Part shown: positions 8,523 to 17,494 of the stretch, one piece after another | How the letters are laid out: every line of letters begins with the position of its first letter | Numbering within the stretch: position 1 is the first letter of the stretch | Assembly: GCA_045561055.1 (NCBI GenBank) | Contig: JBJKYL010000013.1 | Location: forward strand, 62,001 to 126,000 | Origin: SMWC01 sp045561055 | GTDB taxonomy: Bacteria; Pseudomonadota; Gammaproteobacteria; Steroidobacterales; Rariloculaceae | Length of the DNA stretch: 64,000 bases | Direction of reading: 5' to 3' | The notes under the pieces: model-generated | What the model was told of the DNA's origin: nothing | Seen by the model: only the letters and a program-made list of their open reading frames with translations | Databases searched by the model: none | Position numbers and translations under genes: made by a program

Positions 8523-9440
8523 ATTATCCAGTCAAGAAAAATTAGATATTTTCTTGTCGCTGCGGAGCATCTGCATTTTACCGCGGCCGCAGAGGAGCTA
8601 TGTATCAGTCAACCAGCCCTATCTCGCAGTATGGGTCTACTCGAAGAGCAAATTGGTGAGCGGCTGTTTGAGCGAGCGGCAAATGGAGTTGCGTTGACGC
8701 GCTATGGAAAGATTCTCCAAAGACGCGCTCGGCTAATGGAGCTCGAAGCCAAGTACGCGCTTGATGAGATAAAAGCGACCAAGATGGGTTCGGGTGGCTC
8801 CCTTAAAATCGGTGCTGGGCCCGCATGGCTTAGAGTTATTCTTCCGCAAGCGATTCTCGAATTACAACGGGAGTATCTGAAACTCCAGTTAGATTTAGTG
8901 ACAGGTGTTGTTGAGACTCATTTAACTGCACTAATGTCTGGAAAGATAGATCTGTTATGTGGTGATCTGGATTTTCCAAATCATCCTGAATTGGTTTCTG
9001 TGCATTTAACTGATTTTGAGTTTGTCGTTGTCGCGAGTAGGAATCACCCGCTCGCGAAAAAATCTAAGGTAATCGCGGCAGACTTGGTGGCCTATCAGTG
9101 GATTACGCTCAGAGGAGATTACCTTGGAAACAATCGGTTCACCACGTTTTTTTCAGCACAGGGTCACTCCAGCCCCGAAATCAGTATTTTTGTAAGTCCT
9201 GGTGTTTCGATATTCGGAATACTGGAGGATAGTGATTATCTTACCTGCATTCCTAAACAATTTTTAGAGATAGCGCAAGGTGCTGGATGTCTAGCTATTG
9301 ATATAGAGCCACTCTGGCGCGCATCGCACGGCATTGTTTATAGGAAGAGGAGTGTACCGGAGCCAGCTATTTCTTCGTTGGTGTCTATTCTAAAAAAACA
9401 GTTTGTAGATTTAATTGAGAGATCGACTTCTGCTAGTTAG
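8523..9440 (+). CDS. LysR-family transcriptional regulator with a non-standard start codon
   Basis: DNA-binding regulator with an N-terminal winged HTH and a C-terminal effector-binding domain. From 8523 the frame reads IIQSRKIRYFLVAAEHLHFT, then AAAEELCISQPALSRSM, a typical LysR helix-turn-helix. The effector domain begins about residue 90 (LKIGAGPAWL). No ATG, GTG or TTG precedes the HTH in frame before the stop at 8502, so the first standard start (ATG 8631) would delete most of the HTH. ATT at 8523, about 11 nt after AGAGGA, is the best start, with ATC 8526 as alternative. Probably regulates itself, perhaps also the adjacent sulfatase or VOC gene. Confidence 0.82.
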   Translation: MIQSRKIRYFLVAAEHLHFTAAAEELCISQPALSRSMGLLEEQIGERLFERAANGVALTRYGKILQRRARLMELEAKYALDEIKATKMGSGGSLKIGAGPAWLRVILPQAILELQREYLKLQLDLVTGVVETHLTALMSGKIDLLCGDLDFPNHPELVSVHLTDFEFVVVASRNHPLAKKSKVIAADLVAYQWITLRGDYLGNNRFTTFFSAQGHSSPEISIFVSPGVSIFGILEDSDYLTCIPKQFLEIAQGAGCLAIDIEPLWRASHGIVYRKRSVPEPAISSLVSILKKQFVDLIERSTSAS

Positions 9441-9471
9441 CACCGACCTGGGCTCGGCCATACTTGGCACT

Positions 9472-10098
9472 CTAGACTTCGATACGAACTAGGTCTTCCC
9501 GCGGCACTCCTTCTTGGTATTTTTTTAGAAATTCTGCTGGATCGACCTCGACGCCATCGAAATTTTTCTGGTAAGCCTCTGTCTGAAAGTATGCGAGATA
9601 GTCCTCTTGATTATCGAAATTCGGCGTAGATATTTCTGCAAAGTTGTTGTCCGGATCCTGAAAATAAAAACTCGTTCCTGGGCCGTGATTAAATGACTGC
9701 GTTGGTTCGATGCCGCATTTACTTAGTGCTGCGTATTTCTTCATAAAATCGTCAAAGACAGGGATGCGTACTTGAAAATGGTGTATTCCAGGGCCTTTGT
9801 AACCGACCTTATCTCGATCGGATGTATCCATTTCCGGAAACTCAAATATTCCGAAGACCTCGGTCCATGGAAAATCTGCATAGATTCTAAAGAAGGCGAC
9901 TCCTTTGTTTCCCTCCCATGCGACGGCACCGGAGTCCGTGGTTAGAACGCTTGGTTCTTGGCCTAGGAATACCTCATACCAGTCGACCATCGTTTTGAAT
10001 TGCTGCGTATAGATTACGACTTCGCTCAAACGCATCGGAGTTAAACCAGCGTTTAATTCCTTTTGTGCTGTGACATTAGCGATAATTTTTTTTGGCAT
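9472..10098 (-). CDS. VOC-superfamily protein, extradiol-dioxygenase-like
   Basis: A 208-residue cytoplasmic protein with two beta-alpha-beta-beta-beta modules of the vicinal oxygen chelate fold: LSEVVIYTQQF-MVDWYEVFLG begins the first, and GPGIHHFQVRI ... FYFQDPDNNFAEIST forms the second. His in IHHF and Glu in FAEIS are likely metal ligands. The C-terminal EVDP tail resembles ring-cleavage dioxygenase or fosfomycin/glyoxalase relatives. Exact reaction unknown; the setting among aromatic-degradation genes makes a dioxygenase role possible. GGAG lies 9 nt before the ATG. It is convergent with the LysR gene and divergent from the next gene. Confidence 0.75.
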   Translation of the reverse strand: MPKKIIANVTAQKELNAGLTPMRLSEVVIYTQQFKTMVDWYEVFLGQEPSVLTTDSGAVAWEGNKGVAFFRIYADFPWTEVFGIFEFPEMDTSDRDKVGYKGPGIHHFQVRIPVFDDFMKKYAALSKCGIEPTQSFNHGPGTSFYFQDPDNNFAEISTPNFDNQEDYLAYFQTEAYQKNFDGVEVDPAEFLKKYQEGVPREDLVRIEV

Positions 10099-10211
10099 TC
10101 CAATAACTCCAATGTATATGAGGCAAGATAAACTATCTTAATAATAATCTATAATTATACTCACAGTCCGAAATTCGGTTTTTATAAAATCTAGCGGGAA
10201 TACTATCAATT

Positions 10212-11222
10212 ATGAAGGTCTTAATAGTTCTGTTTTGTTTTATGTTAGCGCCGACGCTTGGTTTTTCGCACCATTCGCGAGCTGAGTTTTCAGATGAAGT
10301 CGAAGAGATTACCGGTGAGCTCATTAGTGCGCGTTGGACTAATCCTCATCCAGAGCTGACATTGCTTGTTACTGGGGCGGACGGACTACAGGAGACGCTC
10401 GTCGTCCAGGTATATGGTGCCGCTAACAATTTACGGCAAGCTGGCGTCACCGACGAGTTGTTCGATATTGGGGATGAGGTGACGATTGCTGGTCAGCGTT
10501 CCTCCCGTCGCGAAGACTTAATCCTCGGCACACATATGCTATTGGTTGATGGTAGACAGGCTATTTTTCATCGCACGTTAGAGCCGTTTTGGTCGACCGA
10601 AATCGTCGGCGGCATGGAAAATTTTCTCGAAGCTGGTTCGGGGCTTGCGGATGGGTTGGCGGAGAATCGAGGATTGTTTCGGATGTGGAGCATTGTGCAG
10701 GGTCCCGGTGGTGATCGTCGTAGTCTGCATATGCTATTGACTGAAGCTGGGATAGCCCGACAGGCTGAGTTCGATGAGGAAAACAGCTGGATTGGTCGCC
10801 TTGAAAAACCTGGCATGCCCGCTTTTATGAACAGTCGCAATAATTTCGAATTCTTTGACGATGGTGACACGATTCGTTACGAGCAAGGCGTGTTTGATGT
10901 CGTACGAACTATCTATCTCCCGGAATCAGAGGGGTTAGAGGACCCTTCCCACTCACCACTAGGTTACTCGACCGGACGGATGGAAGGTAGGACTTTAATT
11001 GTTGAGACAACTCGGCTTAATTGGCCTTACTTTAATCGCGAAGGGATTCCGTTAAGTGAAGATGTGCATATTACTGAGAGATTTACCGTAAGTGACGACC
11101 AGACAAGTCTCGATTATCACATGACCATTGTCGATCCTGTTAACTTTTCGGAGCCAGTAACTTTGACGCGCCATTGGGTAGCGCTAGAGAACCCGACGCC
11201 TGACGAACGCTACGTTCGATAG
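10212..11222 (+). CDS. exported two-domain DUF6152-type protein (fused)
   Basis: 336 residues, function unknown. The signal peptide ends at GFS, so the mature protein begins HHSRAEF (His20-His21). The DUF6152-like domain holds ITGELISARW and NPH at 44-46. Domain two contains GLFRMWS, GMPAFM, FEFFDDGDTIRYE, LGYSTGRMEG, TLIVETTRLNWPYF, DYHMTIVDPVNFSEPVT and RHW. It lacks the C-terminal YDC of the 4006 paralogue. No strong ribosome-binding site is visible before 10212. Convergent with the amidohydrolase operon. Confidence 0.8.
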   Translation: MKVLIVLFCFMLAPTLGFSHHSRAEFSDEVEEITGELISARWTNPHPELTLLVTGADGLQETLVVQVYGAANNLRQAGVTDELFDIGDEVTIAGQRSSRREDLILGTHMLLVDGRQAIFHRTLEPFWSTEIVGGMENFLEAGSGLADGLAENRGLFRMWSIVQGPGGDRRSLHMLLTEAGIARQAEFDEENSWIGRLEKPGMPAFMNSRNNFEFFDDGDTIRYEQGVFDVVRTIYLPESEGLEDPSHSPLGYSTGRMEGRTLIVETTRLNWPYFNREGIPLSEDVHITERFTVSDDQTSLDYHMTIVDPVNFSEPVTLTRHWVALENPTPDERYVR

Positions 11223-11246
11223 GTTAGTCAGAGAGTCTGTAGTTAC

Positions 11247-12353
11247 TTAAATACCAAATACACGCTCGGCAGTGCGGTGAAATATTTTTGCTCTATCGCT
11301 ACTTGATAGCGGCGCATCCTCGATCATCTTAACTAATGGTTCATTGATGCCATAGGGATAGTCGACAGCGAACATGATTCGGTCTGCGCCAAGTACTTCC
11401 ATGCAGAGATTCAACGTAGGGGGTGAGTTCATGCCACTAGTTGTTATTACAAAGTTGTCGAGAAAGTATTCACTCGGCATGCGTTGTGCGATCCAGTTAG
11501 GCGACTGATAGAAACGTCTTAACGTCGAGTCGAGTCGGTCAAGCCAGAAGGGCACGCCTTCTCCCATATGTCCAAGAATCACGGTGAGATTGGGGAACTG
11601 GTCGAATACGCCACCTAACATCATCCGCACGGCGTGCAGTGAGCTTTCCATATGAAAACCCCAGGTGGCGCCTTCTAACGGATATTCCGTAAACGGATCC
11701 AACATGCCAGCCGGCGGCGTACGCGGGTGCAAGTAAACAGGTGCGCCAGCGGCTTCCGCACTTTCCAGTATCGGCCAGAATTTTTGGTTATCCAGAAACT
11801 CGCCCTTCGTATGCGAATTAATAACAATGCCGTGAAGGCCGAGGGTCCCAACGGCGCGTTCTAATTCTAGTGCGGCACCCTCGATATCCTGTGGCGCGAG
11901 TGTCGCTAGGGCCGCAAATCGTGTTGGGTGCTTCTCAACGATTTCAGCAGCACGGTCATTGGCAAGGCGGGCAAGCTCAGTTGCTTGCTCTGCGCCGAAG
12001 GCCTGCACTCCAGGTGAGGTTAGCGATAAGACTTGCATATCGATACCAGCCGCATCCATGGCATCCAGCCGCTCGCCCTCCAGATCGGCAAGCCGATCCC
12101 AGATTCCTGCGAAGGGCGTACCGATAATACGGTTATAGAAGGTTGTATAACCCGGTTCATCCGCTGCACCGGTTGCCATTAGTTCGTGTATAGCCGCGGT
12201 TATTTCCGGGATAATAAAGGCTTCTTCGGTTGTGATTCGACGGAATGCTGTTTCACTTTGGGACCATGCTGTGCGCCCCGGCCCGATGAAAGCTAGGGAA
12301 GCGAGTGATGCTTTCTGCAGGAAATCTCGTCTATTGTTATTCAATGGAGCCAC
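11247..12353 (-). CDS. Tat-exported amidohydrolase, ACMSD/resorcylate-decarboxylase-like
   Basis: A 368-residue TIM-barrel amidohydrolase of the amidohydrolase_2 type, whose members include metal-dependent aromatic-acid decarboxylases and hydrolases. The N-terminus has a twin-arginine signal, NNRRDFLQKASLASLAF, so it is folded before export. TTEEAF replaces the classical HxH in strand one, as in dihydroxybenzoate decarboxylases. Further metal or catalytic positions are VYLHP, VILGHMGEG and FAVDYPYG. The Tat signal on this family is unusual, as most members are cytoplasmic. It is last in a leftward operon after YceI, one base from its neighbour. Substrate unknown; an aromatic or lactone compound is plausible. 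Confidence 0.85.
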   Translation of the reverse strand: MAPLNNNRRDFLQKASLASLAFIGPGRTAWSQSETAFRRITTEEAFIIPEITAAIHELMATGAADEPGYTTFYNRIIGTPFAGIWDRLADLEGERLDAMDAAGIDMQVLSLTSPGVQAFGAEQATELARLANDRAAEIVEKHPTRFAALATLAPQDIEGAALELERAVGTLGLHGIVINSHTKGEFLDNQKFWPILESAEAAGAPVYLHPRTPPAGMLDPFTEYPLEGATWGFHMESSLHAVRMMLGGVFDQFPNLTVILGHMGEGVPFWLDRLDSTLRRFYQSPNWIAQRMPSEYFLDNFVITTSGMNSPPTLNLCMEVLGADRIMFAVDYPYGINEPLVKMIEDAPLSSSDRAKIFHRTAERVFGI

Positions 12354-12354
12354 T

Positions 12355-12975
12355 CTAGTTAGATGTTAGTTGTTCGGAATCAATGCGTTTCGCTTCTACG
12401 GTAATTTTTAGGTTGACATACATCAGGTGACCATTCTCTATGCCGTAGGTAACGCCATAGTCGTCGCGATTGAAGGTGCCGGAGGCGTCAGCTCCACAAA
12501 TCATTTCTTCAGCACGACGGTGGTGTGGTTGGCATCGAAAATGTTCAATCGTTAGTGATAGCGGGTTCGTAACGCCGTGCAGCGTTAGTTCGCCTTCAAT
12601 TCCGGTCGGATCGCCATATCTCGTAAACGATGAAATGATGCCGGTATAGCTAGCTGTCGGAAATTGGGCAACGTCGAGGATGTCTTCGGCTTTCGCATGC
12701 CTATTCATGTCGTCTAGACCGAAATTAATGGAATCCATATCGAATGTTAGGTCGACAGAGCCCGTCTTCGCTTCTTGATCAAGGATTATCGTGCCGGCTG
12801 TCCGTTCAATTTTTCCGCGCCAAATAGAGAGTCCACCCTGATGGTCTGCCTCAAAAGTCGGGAACGTATGTCGCGGGTCGACTTCGTAGAGAACTGGTTC
12901 CGCAGAAATTACAGTCATCGCAATAGTGCAAAAACAACCGAGTGTTGCGCTAAGAAATTTCGTATTACCAATCAT
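12355..12975 (-). CDS. YceI-family periplasmic lipid-binding-like protein
   Basis: 206 residues with a signal peptide ending near VISAEP. The YceI/lipocalin-like barrel is recognisable from YEVDPRHTFPTFEADH, GSVDLTFDMDSI, MNRHAKAEDILDVAQFP and GELTLHGVTNPLSL. YceI proteins bind isoprenoid or other lipid ligands, but this ligand is unknown. Two Cys in FRCQPHHRRAEEMICG could form a disulfide in an insert before the last strands. It sits between the MBL gene (12-bp gap) and the amidohydrolase (1 bp), so all three are surely co-transcribed. Confidence 0.88.
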   Translation of the reverse strand: MIGNTKFLSATLGCFCTIAMTVISAEPVLYEVDPRHTFPTFEADHQGGLSIWRGKIERTAGTIILDQEAKTGSVDLTFDMDSINFGLDDMNRHAKAEDILDVAQFPTASYTGIISSFTRYGDPTGIEGELTLHGVTNPLSLTIEHFRCQPHHRRAEEMICGADASGTFNRDDYGVTYGIENGHLMYVNLKITVEAKRIDSEQLTSN

Positions 12976-12987
12976 TAGGCTATACCT

Positions 12988-14040
12988 CTATCGAGTAGTG
13001 TAAGTTTCGTAGTATTCGTTTCTAGCATTGGTGATTGTGAAGCGACTACCGTCTGCTTCAATCTCCGCTTTGATCCAGTGAGCTTGATCGTTTTCCACAG
13101 TTAGGTTAGCAGTTTTTCGGGCCTCGGTGTTATGGGCGTCGTCCGTTCCTGTCGCGCGATGCATTTGCCAGAAGCCCTCAAGACCGGGGCTTGCCGCGGC
13201 TGTTTCGTAACCGTCGGGATTACCGCCCTTTGTCGCGCCGGTACTGGAGACTGCAGCAATCGGCGCCAGCGACCATACGAACTGTGGCGCAATATTGTTG
13301 CCATGATGCGGGTAGTCGAGTAGATCGATTGTGCCAACGTTATTGGTTGGGCAGACAAGTGTGTGCAAACCACCCCACGACAGATCGCCGACGTTGACGT
13401 ACTGAAAGTCGCCCATCGAGAGATGGAAGCCTAGGCTGTATATGTCCTCGCCATCCGTATCGAGCCCGGTTGGCGCGCAGTCGTCGCCTCTACAGTACAG
13501 GCCATTCGGATCTGTATTTTCGCAAACGGGGTTCGGACCCGGTGATCCGGCCAGAGGTGCGCCAAGGAATTGCTTGTCTCCGGCTATAATTGTTACATCG
13601 ACGCCGCTGAGCGGTAGGATATCTCCCGGCGAGACTGAAGTTCTCTTTCCGGTCTCCGCTGCGGTCAGGTAACGCTCGAAGTTCTCGACTTGGCGGCCGG
13701 AAGTCAGGGTGCTGTCTCCGTAGTCGATAAACTCGATGATCGGCACCATTTCCGCTAGCGCGTAAACCCCGCCCACATGATCGCCGTGAAAATGAGTCGC
13801 GACGAAGTAGTCGAGCTGTCCGACCGCGGCGTCGTCCATGGCGGCTTTGATGCGGTGCGAGTAGATGTCGCCCGGCCGGTCGAATGCGGCGTCTACCAGG
13901 ATCGCCTGGCGCTCCGGCGTCACGATCAGCGTGGCTGCGGCACCGTCGGCGTCGATCCAATAGATATCCATATGTTGTCCATAAACAGCTGATGTCAAGC
14001 AAAGTAGGAGGAGTCCTAACCAGATGTTTACGTTTTTCAT
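12988..14040 (-). CDS. exported metallo-beta-lactamase-fold hydrolase
   Basis: 350 residues with a signal peptide (about 21 residues, SAVYGQ). The zinc site THFHGDHVGG near residue 82 is intact; GDLSWGG and the later YPHHGNN supply further ligands. The arrangement IYWIDADGAAATLIV resembles the ComEC/Rec2 C-terminal and related MBL hydrolases. Two CxxC/CRGDDC-type segments suggest a disulfide in the insert between strands. Substrate unknown. GGAGAA precedes the ATG. It lies 54 bp after the NHL gene and directly before YceI in a leftward four-gene run (NHL, MBL, YceI, amidohydrolase). Confidence 0.85.
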   Translation of the reverse strand: MKNVNIWLGLLLLCLTSAVYGQHMDIYWIDADGAAATLIVTPERQAILVDAAFDRPGDIYSHRIKAAMDDAAVGQLDYFVATHFHGDHVGGVYALAEMVPIIEFIDYGDSTLTSGRQVENFERYLTAAETGKRTSVSPGDILPLSGVDVTIIAGDKQFLGAPLAGSPGPNPVCENTDPNGLYCRGDDCAPTGLDTDGEDIYSLGFHLSMGDFQYVNVGDLSWGGLHTLVCPTNNVGTIDLLDYPHHGNNIAPQFVWSLAPIAAVSSTGATKGGNPDGYETAAASPGLEGFWQMHRATGTDDAHNTEARKTANLTVENDQAHWIKAEIEADGSRFTITNARNEYYETYTTR

Positions 14041-14094
14041 TAATTATTCTCCGTCATTAGTTATAGGACGAAAAGTTCTAGACAGCGTATAGGG

Positions 14095-15150
14095 TTAATC
14101 AGATACGAGATTAAAACGCTGGACTCTTCGTCCACTAGACGTTTCGGCAACGTACAGGTTGCCATGTGAGTCGGTATCAAGGGTATGACCATGAGTAAAG
14201 TAGCCGAGCTGGTGTCCCGGTCGTCCGAAGTGTGACAAGTTTTCTCCAGTCTCATGGTCTAAGACGTGTACCTGCTCTTGAGCGCCGTTCATGATGTAAA
14301 GGTATTCTTGATCTTCGTCTGGTGAAAAAGCCACCCACCAGGTCGTTCCTCGGTTGATTGGGTCTTCGATGTAATCGTCAGTCCTAGCAACGCGGATGTC
14401 TCTAATGTGGTTGCCAGTTTTATCAAAAACCTGAACACGACTAGCCTGTCGATCACAGACATAGATAAGTCCTTCGTTGCTCATGGCGATACAGTGAACG
14501 ACTTCTGCAAAGGCACCTGGTGGTGGGTTACTCCGTTCTTGTGCGGTAGCGTGGCGTCCCCATTGGCGGAGATAGTTTCCCTCTGAATCAAATACTACAA
14601 CGCGTTTATTACCGTAACCGTCAGAGATATAGATGTCCCCATTTTCTGGGTCAACAACGGCACCAGAGGGTCGGTGTAGTAGGGTGCGGCTAGAATTTTT
14701 AAGTTCTGTTTCCCGAGTACCATCCTCAGTATCAAACAATCGTTTTGTGCCAATCTGCAATAGCAATTCACCGTCATGACTATACTTTTGGACGATAGCA
14801 TCCTGATTACCGCCTATGTAGACATTGTCATCGGTGTCGAAACTACAACCGTGTACAGCTTGCGGTACGAGATTGGGATCACCCCATGAATTCACGAGGT
14901 TGCCTTCCATATCAAACATCATAAGCGTGTCTGCTGGTCGGCCAGTTTGCATTTCTTCGTCGTTGATATTACGGCGGTCCACAATAACGATATGATCGTG
15001 AGAGTCGACGCACACGCCACCAATTTGACCATTAATCCAGGTTTCTGGGAGAGGTTTCGGCCAAGTTGGGTCAACCTCAAATTGGGGTTGGGCCTCTGTT
15101 GTAAGTGACCAGAAGAGAAGCATTAGAAGCGGTGACATCAACTTTCGCAT
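14095..15150 (-). CDS. exported NHL-repeat beta-propeller protein
   Basis: Paralogue of the 5260-6468 protein. From the ATG at 15150 (GGAG 7 nt upstream, better than the in-frame ATGs at 15162 and 15183) it has a signal peptide ending at TEAQ and then FEVDPTWPKPLP. NHL-type repeats include GVCVDSHDHIVIVD, GCSFDTDDNVYIGG, GAVVDPENGDIYISD, IAMSNEGLIYVCDR and TDSHGNLYVAET. 351 residues, about six blades. Function unknown; binding or lyase-like. First gene of the probable operon running leftward to 11247. Confidence 0.8.
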   Translation of the reverse strand: MRKLMSPLLMLLFWSLTTEAQPQFEVDPTWPKPLPETWINGQIGGVCVDSHDHIVIVDRRNINDEEMQTGRPADTLMMFDMEGNLVNSWGDPNLVPQAVHGCSFDTDDNVYIGGNQDAIVQKYSHDGELLLQIGTKRLFDTEDGTRETELKNSSRTLLHRPSGAVVDPENGDIYISDGYGNKRVVVFDSEGNYLRQWGRHATAQERSNPPPGAFAEVVHCIAMSNEGLIYVCDRQASRVQVFDKTGNHIRDIRVARTDDYIEDPINRGTTWWVAFSPDEDQEYLYIMNGAQEQVHVLDHETGENLSHFGRPGHQLGYFTHGHTLDTDSHGNLYVAETSSGRRVQRFNLVSD

Positions 15151-15545
15151 TTTTTTCTCCATCAGAATGGGTATGGATAGCATAATTTTTCTACGGATGT
15201 GCTTTTTTCAAAGTGATCTTATTATTCTACTAGAGATTGGCTATGTGTATACAATTTGAGAGCCAGTCATTACCAAGGGTTAGTTAGCAGTAACGAAAGG
15301 TTATGGGCACTGCTCAACTGTGCCTACATCGGTGGAGTTAAATAATCACGTTACACATTGCTATGAAGTTTCTTATTAGATTGGATGTTATTGAATGTTG
15401 CCTATATCAATCTATTCTTTTATTTTTTTTAATGAGGTAGTAACTGATGCTGGGTAGTATATTATGGTGTTTAATATAATTAAAATAGTAGCGTCTTAGG
15501 TTTAGTCAAAAGCTGCTTAAACTCAACGGGGAGAAATACGCAATA
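15151..15545. other. 395-bp AT-rich divergent intergenic region
   Basis: Separates two outward-facing operons and should contain both promoters. It is AT-rich, with a short palindrome at 15470-15484 (TTTAAT-ATA-ATTAAA). GGGGAGAA precedes the rightward gene. No gene, repeat array or clear operator pair was found. Confidence 0.4.
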
Positions 15546-16460
15546 ATGCTGAATGTTTATCGATTCGGATTTTATTGGGATCCATGTTCGCTATTGGTGG
15601 TCGCCGGGTTTTCTGCACTAGTTAGTGCGCCAGTATCTGGACAAGTTGATATTGATAATATGTGGCGTCCTCTGCCTCACAATCAGGACGGTAGCGGCAT
15701 GATTGGCGATGCTGCTGGTGTGCCGCTAAATGACGATGGTAAATCGCGAGCAGAGACCTGGTCGCCTGACCAATTCGACATGGCTGAGTGGGTCTGCCGG
15801 CCGCACGCTTGGGACGTTTCTCTGGAAGGTCCGTTAGCTCAAGTACGGTTCTCGTCACAATACGATGCCGCAACGCAAGGGGTTGATGCATACCTTGGCC
15901 ACATCTACATGCAGTGGCAGCAACAGACCATCTGGATGGATGGCCGCCCACATCCATCGAAGAACGCGCCACATACATGGAGCGGCTTTACGACCGGTGA
16001 ATGGCAAGGCGATGTCCTGGTGACAACCACCACGCATGTCAAGGAAGATTATGTTCGACGTTGGGGCTTGCCGCGCAGTGATCAAACAACCCTGAGGACA
16101 CACTGGCGCAGAATGGGCGACTACCTTCAGGCGACTGTCATCATGTATGACCCGATCTACATGACGGAGCCTTACACCCGTAGCTCGCTGATGTGGATTA
16201 GGGATCCCGGGCTGAACATGGATCCATACCCTTGCGAAGAGGCAACGGAGACTGCGGTACCAAAAGGCACTACGGCGCATTTTTTGCCCGGACAGTCATA
16301 TATGCCGGCGTACGATCCCGAGCGATCGGATTCTTTCGCGACGCCGTATGAAGCGAGAAGAGGGGGAGCAGAGTCTATGTACCCGGACTACATCCGAAAG
16401 ATGGAAACAATGGCTGCTCCCTCGTTAACTTTAGATCCCGCCGATATTCGAAGCAACTAG
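15546..16460 (+). CDS. exported 'C-domain-only' relative of the DUF6152 fusion proteins
   Basis: 304 residues, function unknown. It lacks the His-His/NPH N-terminal domain but carries the second domain found in the fusions: HIYMQWQQQTIWMDGR, HTWSGFTTGEWQGDVLVTTTTH, YVRRWGLPRSDQ, YDPIYMTEPYTRSSLMW and a late YPCEE. The hydrophobic N-terminus (about residues 15-32) is a probable signal peptide ending near VSGQ. It is first in a tight rightward cluster: 4 bp to the MBL-like gene, then a DUF6152-only gene and another C-domain gene. Confidence 0.7.
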   Translation: MLNVYRFGFYWDPCSLLVVAGFSALVSAPVSGQVDIDNMWRPLPHNQDGSGMIGDAAGVPLNDDGKSRAETWSPDQFDMAEWVCRPHAWDVSLEGPLAQVRFSSQYDAATQGVDAYLGHIYMQWQQQTIWMDGRPHPSKNAPHTWSGFTTGEWQGDVLVTTTTHVKEDYVRRWGLPRSDQTTLRTHWRRMGDYLQATVIMYDPIYMTEPYTRSSLMWIRDPGLNMDPYPCEEATETAVPKGTTAHFLPGQSYMPAYDPERSDSFATPYEARRGGAESMYPDYIRKMETMAAPSLTLDPADIRSN

Positions 16461-16464
16461 TGAT

Positions 16465-17475
16465 ATGTTGAAAGTTACACGTTTCGGAGTTAGCCGCCTA
16501 ACGATCAGTCTATGTCTGGCGAGCTTGCTTGCGTCTGGAGCCCAAGCACAGATATGGCCGACGTCAGTAATTGGGGTGCCTGAAGGGGAGATAGAGGTTC
16601 TCCACGTCAAAGGTAACGTCTACATGTTAGCGGGTTCCGCTGGCAACATTGCGGTGCAGGTCGGTCCTTCAGGTGTGTTAATGGTGGACACCGGTAGTGC
16701 TGCGCTGGCCGATAAGGTATTAGCAGCGGTCGAGACGATCACGAGCGAGCCAATCCGCTACATCGTTAATACCAGTTACCCGGAGGATTATACCGGTGGC
16801 AATGGGACGATTTCGGCGGCTGGACGGTTAGCGACCCCGTTTCGCGGCAGCGGAAGTAGTTCTGTGCAGGGCCAATTCGGTGGGGACAGATCTTCTGTCA
16901 TCTCCTACTACACCGTGTTTCATCAGATGGCGGCACCCTCCGATGAGGCGCTAGTCAGAGAGGAAAATTCGTGGCCGGATAATACATTCTCGACGCCATT
17001 GAAGCGATTGTATTTTAACGACGAGCCAGTGATGATGATGCACCAACCGTCGACGACCGACGGTAACACGATCGTGCTATTCCGAAAATCGGATGTCATT
17101 GCGGCGGGCGCTGCGCTTAATTTGGAAACCTATCCCGTTATCGATATTGAGGCCGGCGGCAGTATTCAGGCAGTGGTTGTTGCGTTAAATCGGGTGATTG
17201 ATATGGCGGTGCCTTCCGAGCGTTCTGAAGGCGGAACGCTGGTGATCCCAGGCCGTGGCAGAATCTCTGATTTTGCAGAGGTGGCACAGCAACGGGATAT
17301 GATTTCAATTATCCGCGACCGTGTTCAGAGCATGATTAACGAGGGTATGTCCTTGGCCGATGTGCTCGAAGCAAGACCAACCGAAGGCTATGATGTTCGC
17401 TATGGAAGTGATAGTGGTCCATGGACAACAGACATGTTTGTCGAAGCAGCCTATTTGAGCCTGGTGGGGCAGTGA
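16465..17475 (+). CDS. exported MBL-fold protein with a destroyed zinc motif
   Basis: 336 residues with a signal peptide ending at AQAQ. The fold is recognisable (VYMLAGSAGNIAVQVGPSGVLMVDTGS, then NTSYPEDYTGGNG), but the canonical NTHxHxDHTGGN is changed to NTSYPEDYTGGN: three metal-binding His are Ser, Pro and Tyr, and only the Asp remains. Catalysis by the usual di-zinc mechanism is therefore unlikely; it may be a binding protein or use another chemistry. It lies 4 bp after the C-domain gene and 19 bp before a DUF6152 gene, in the same operon. Confidence 0.8.
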   Translation: MLKVTRFGVSRLTISLCLASLLASGAQAQIWPTSVIGVPEGEIEVLHVKGNVYMLAGSAGNIAVQVGPSGVLMVDTGSAALADKVLAAVETITSEPIRYIVNTSYPEDYTGGNGTISAAGRLATPFRGSGSSSVQGQFGGDRSSVISYYTVFHQMAAPSDEALVREENSWPDNTFSTPLKRLYFNDEPVMMMHQPSTTDGNTIVLFRKSDVIAAGAALNLETYPVIDIEAGGSIQAVVVALNRVIDMAVPSERSEGGTLVIPGRGRISDFAEVAQQRDMISIIRDRVQSMINEGMSLADVLEARPTEGYDVRYGSDSGPWTTDMFVEAAYLSLVGQ

Positions 17476-17494
17476 TTAAGCAGGGAGTTTTCTG

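Noticed and set aside
13490..14002. 170-residue minus-strand open frame
   Set aside because: Out-of-frame shadow of the MBL-fold gene at 12988-14040; arginine-rich composition typical of a shifted frame.
5260..15150. Peptidyl-alpha-hydroxyglycine amidating lyase activity for the two NHL proteins
   Set aside because: Similarity is confined to the NHL propeller; I could not identify the catalytic residues, so only the fold is called.
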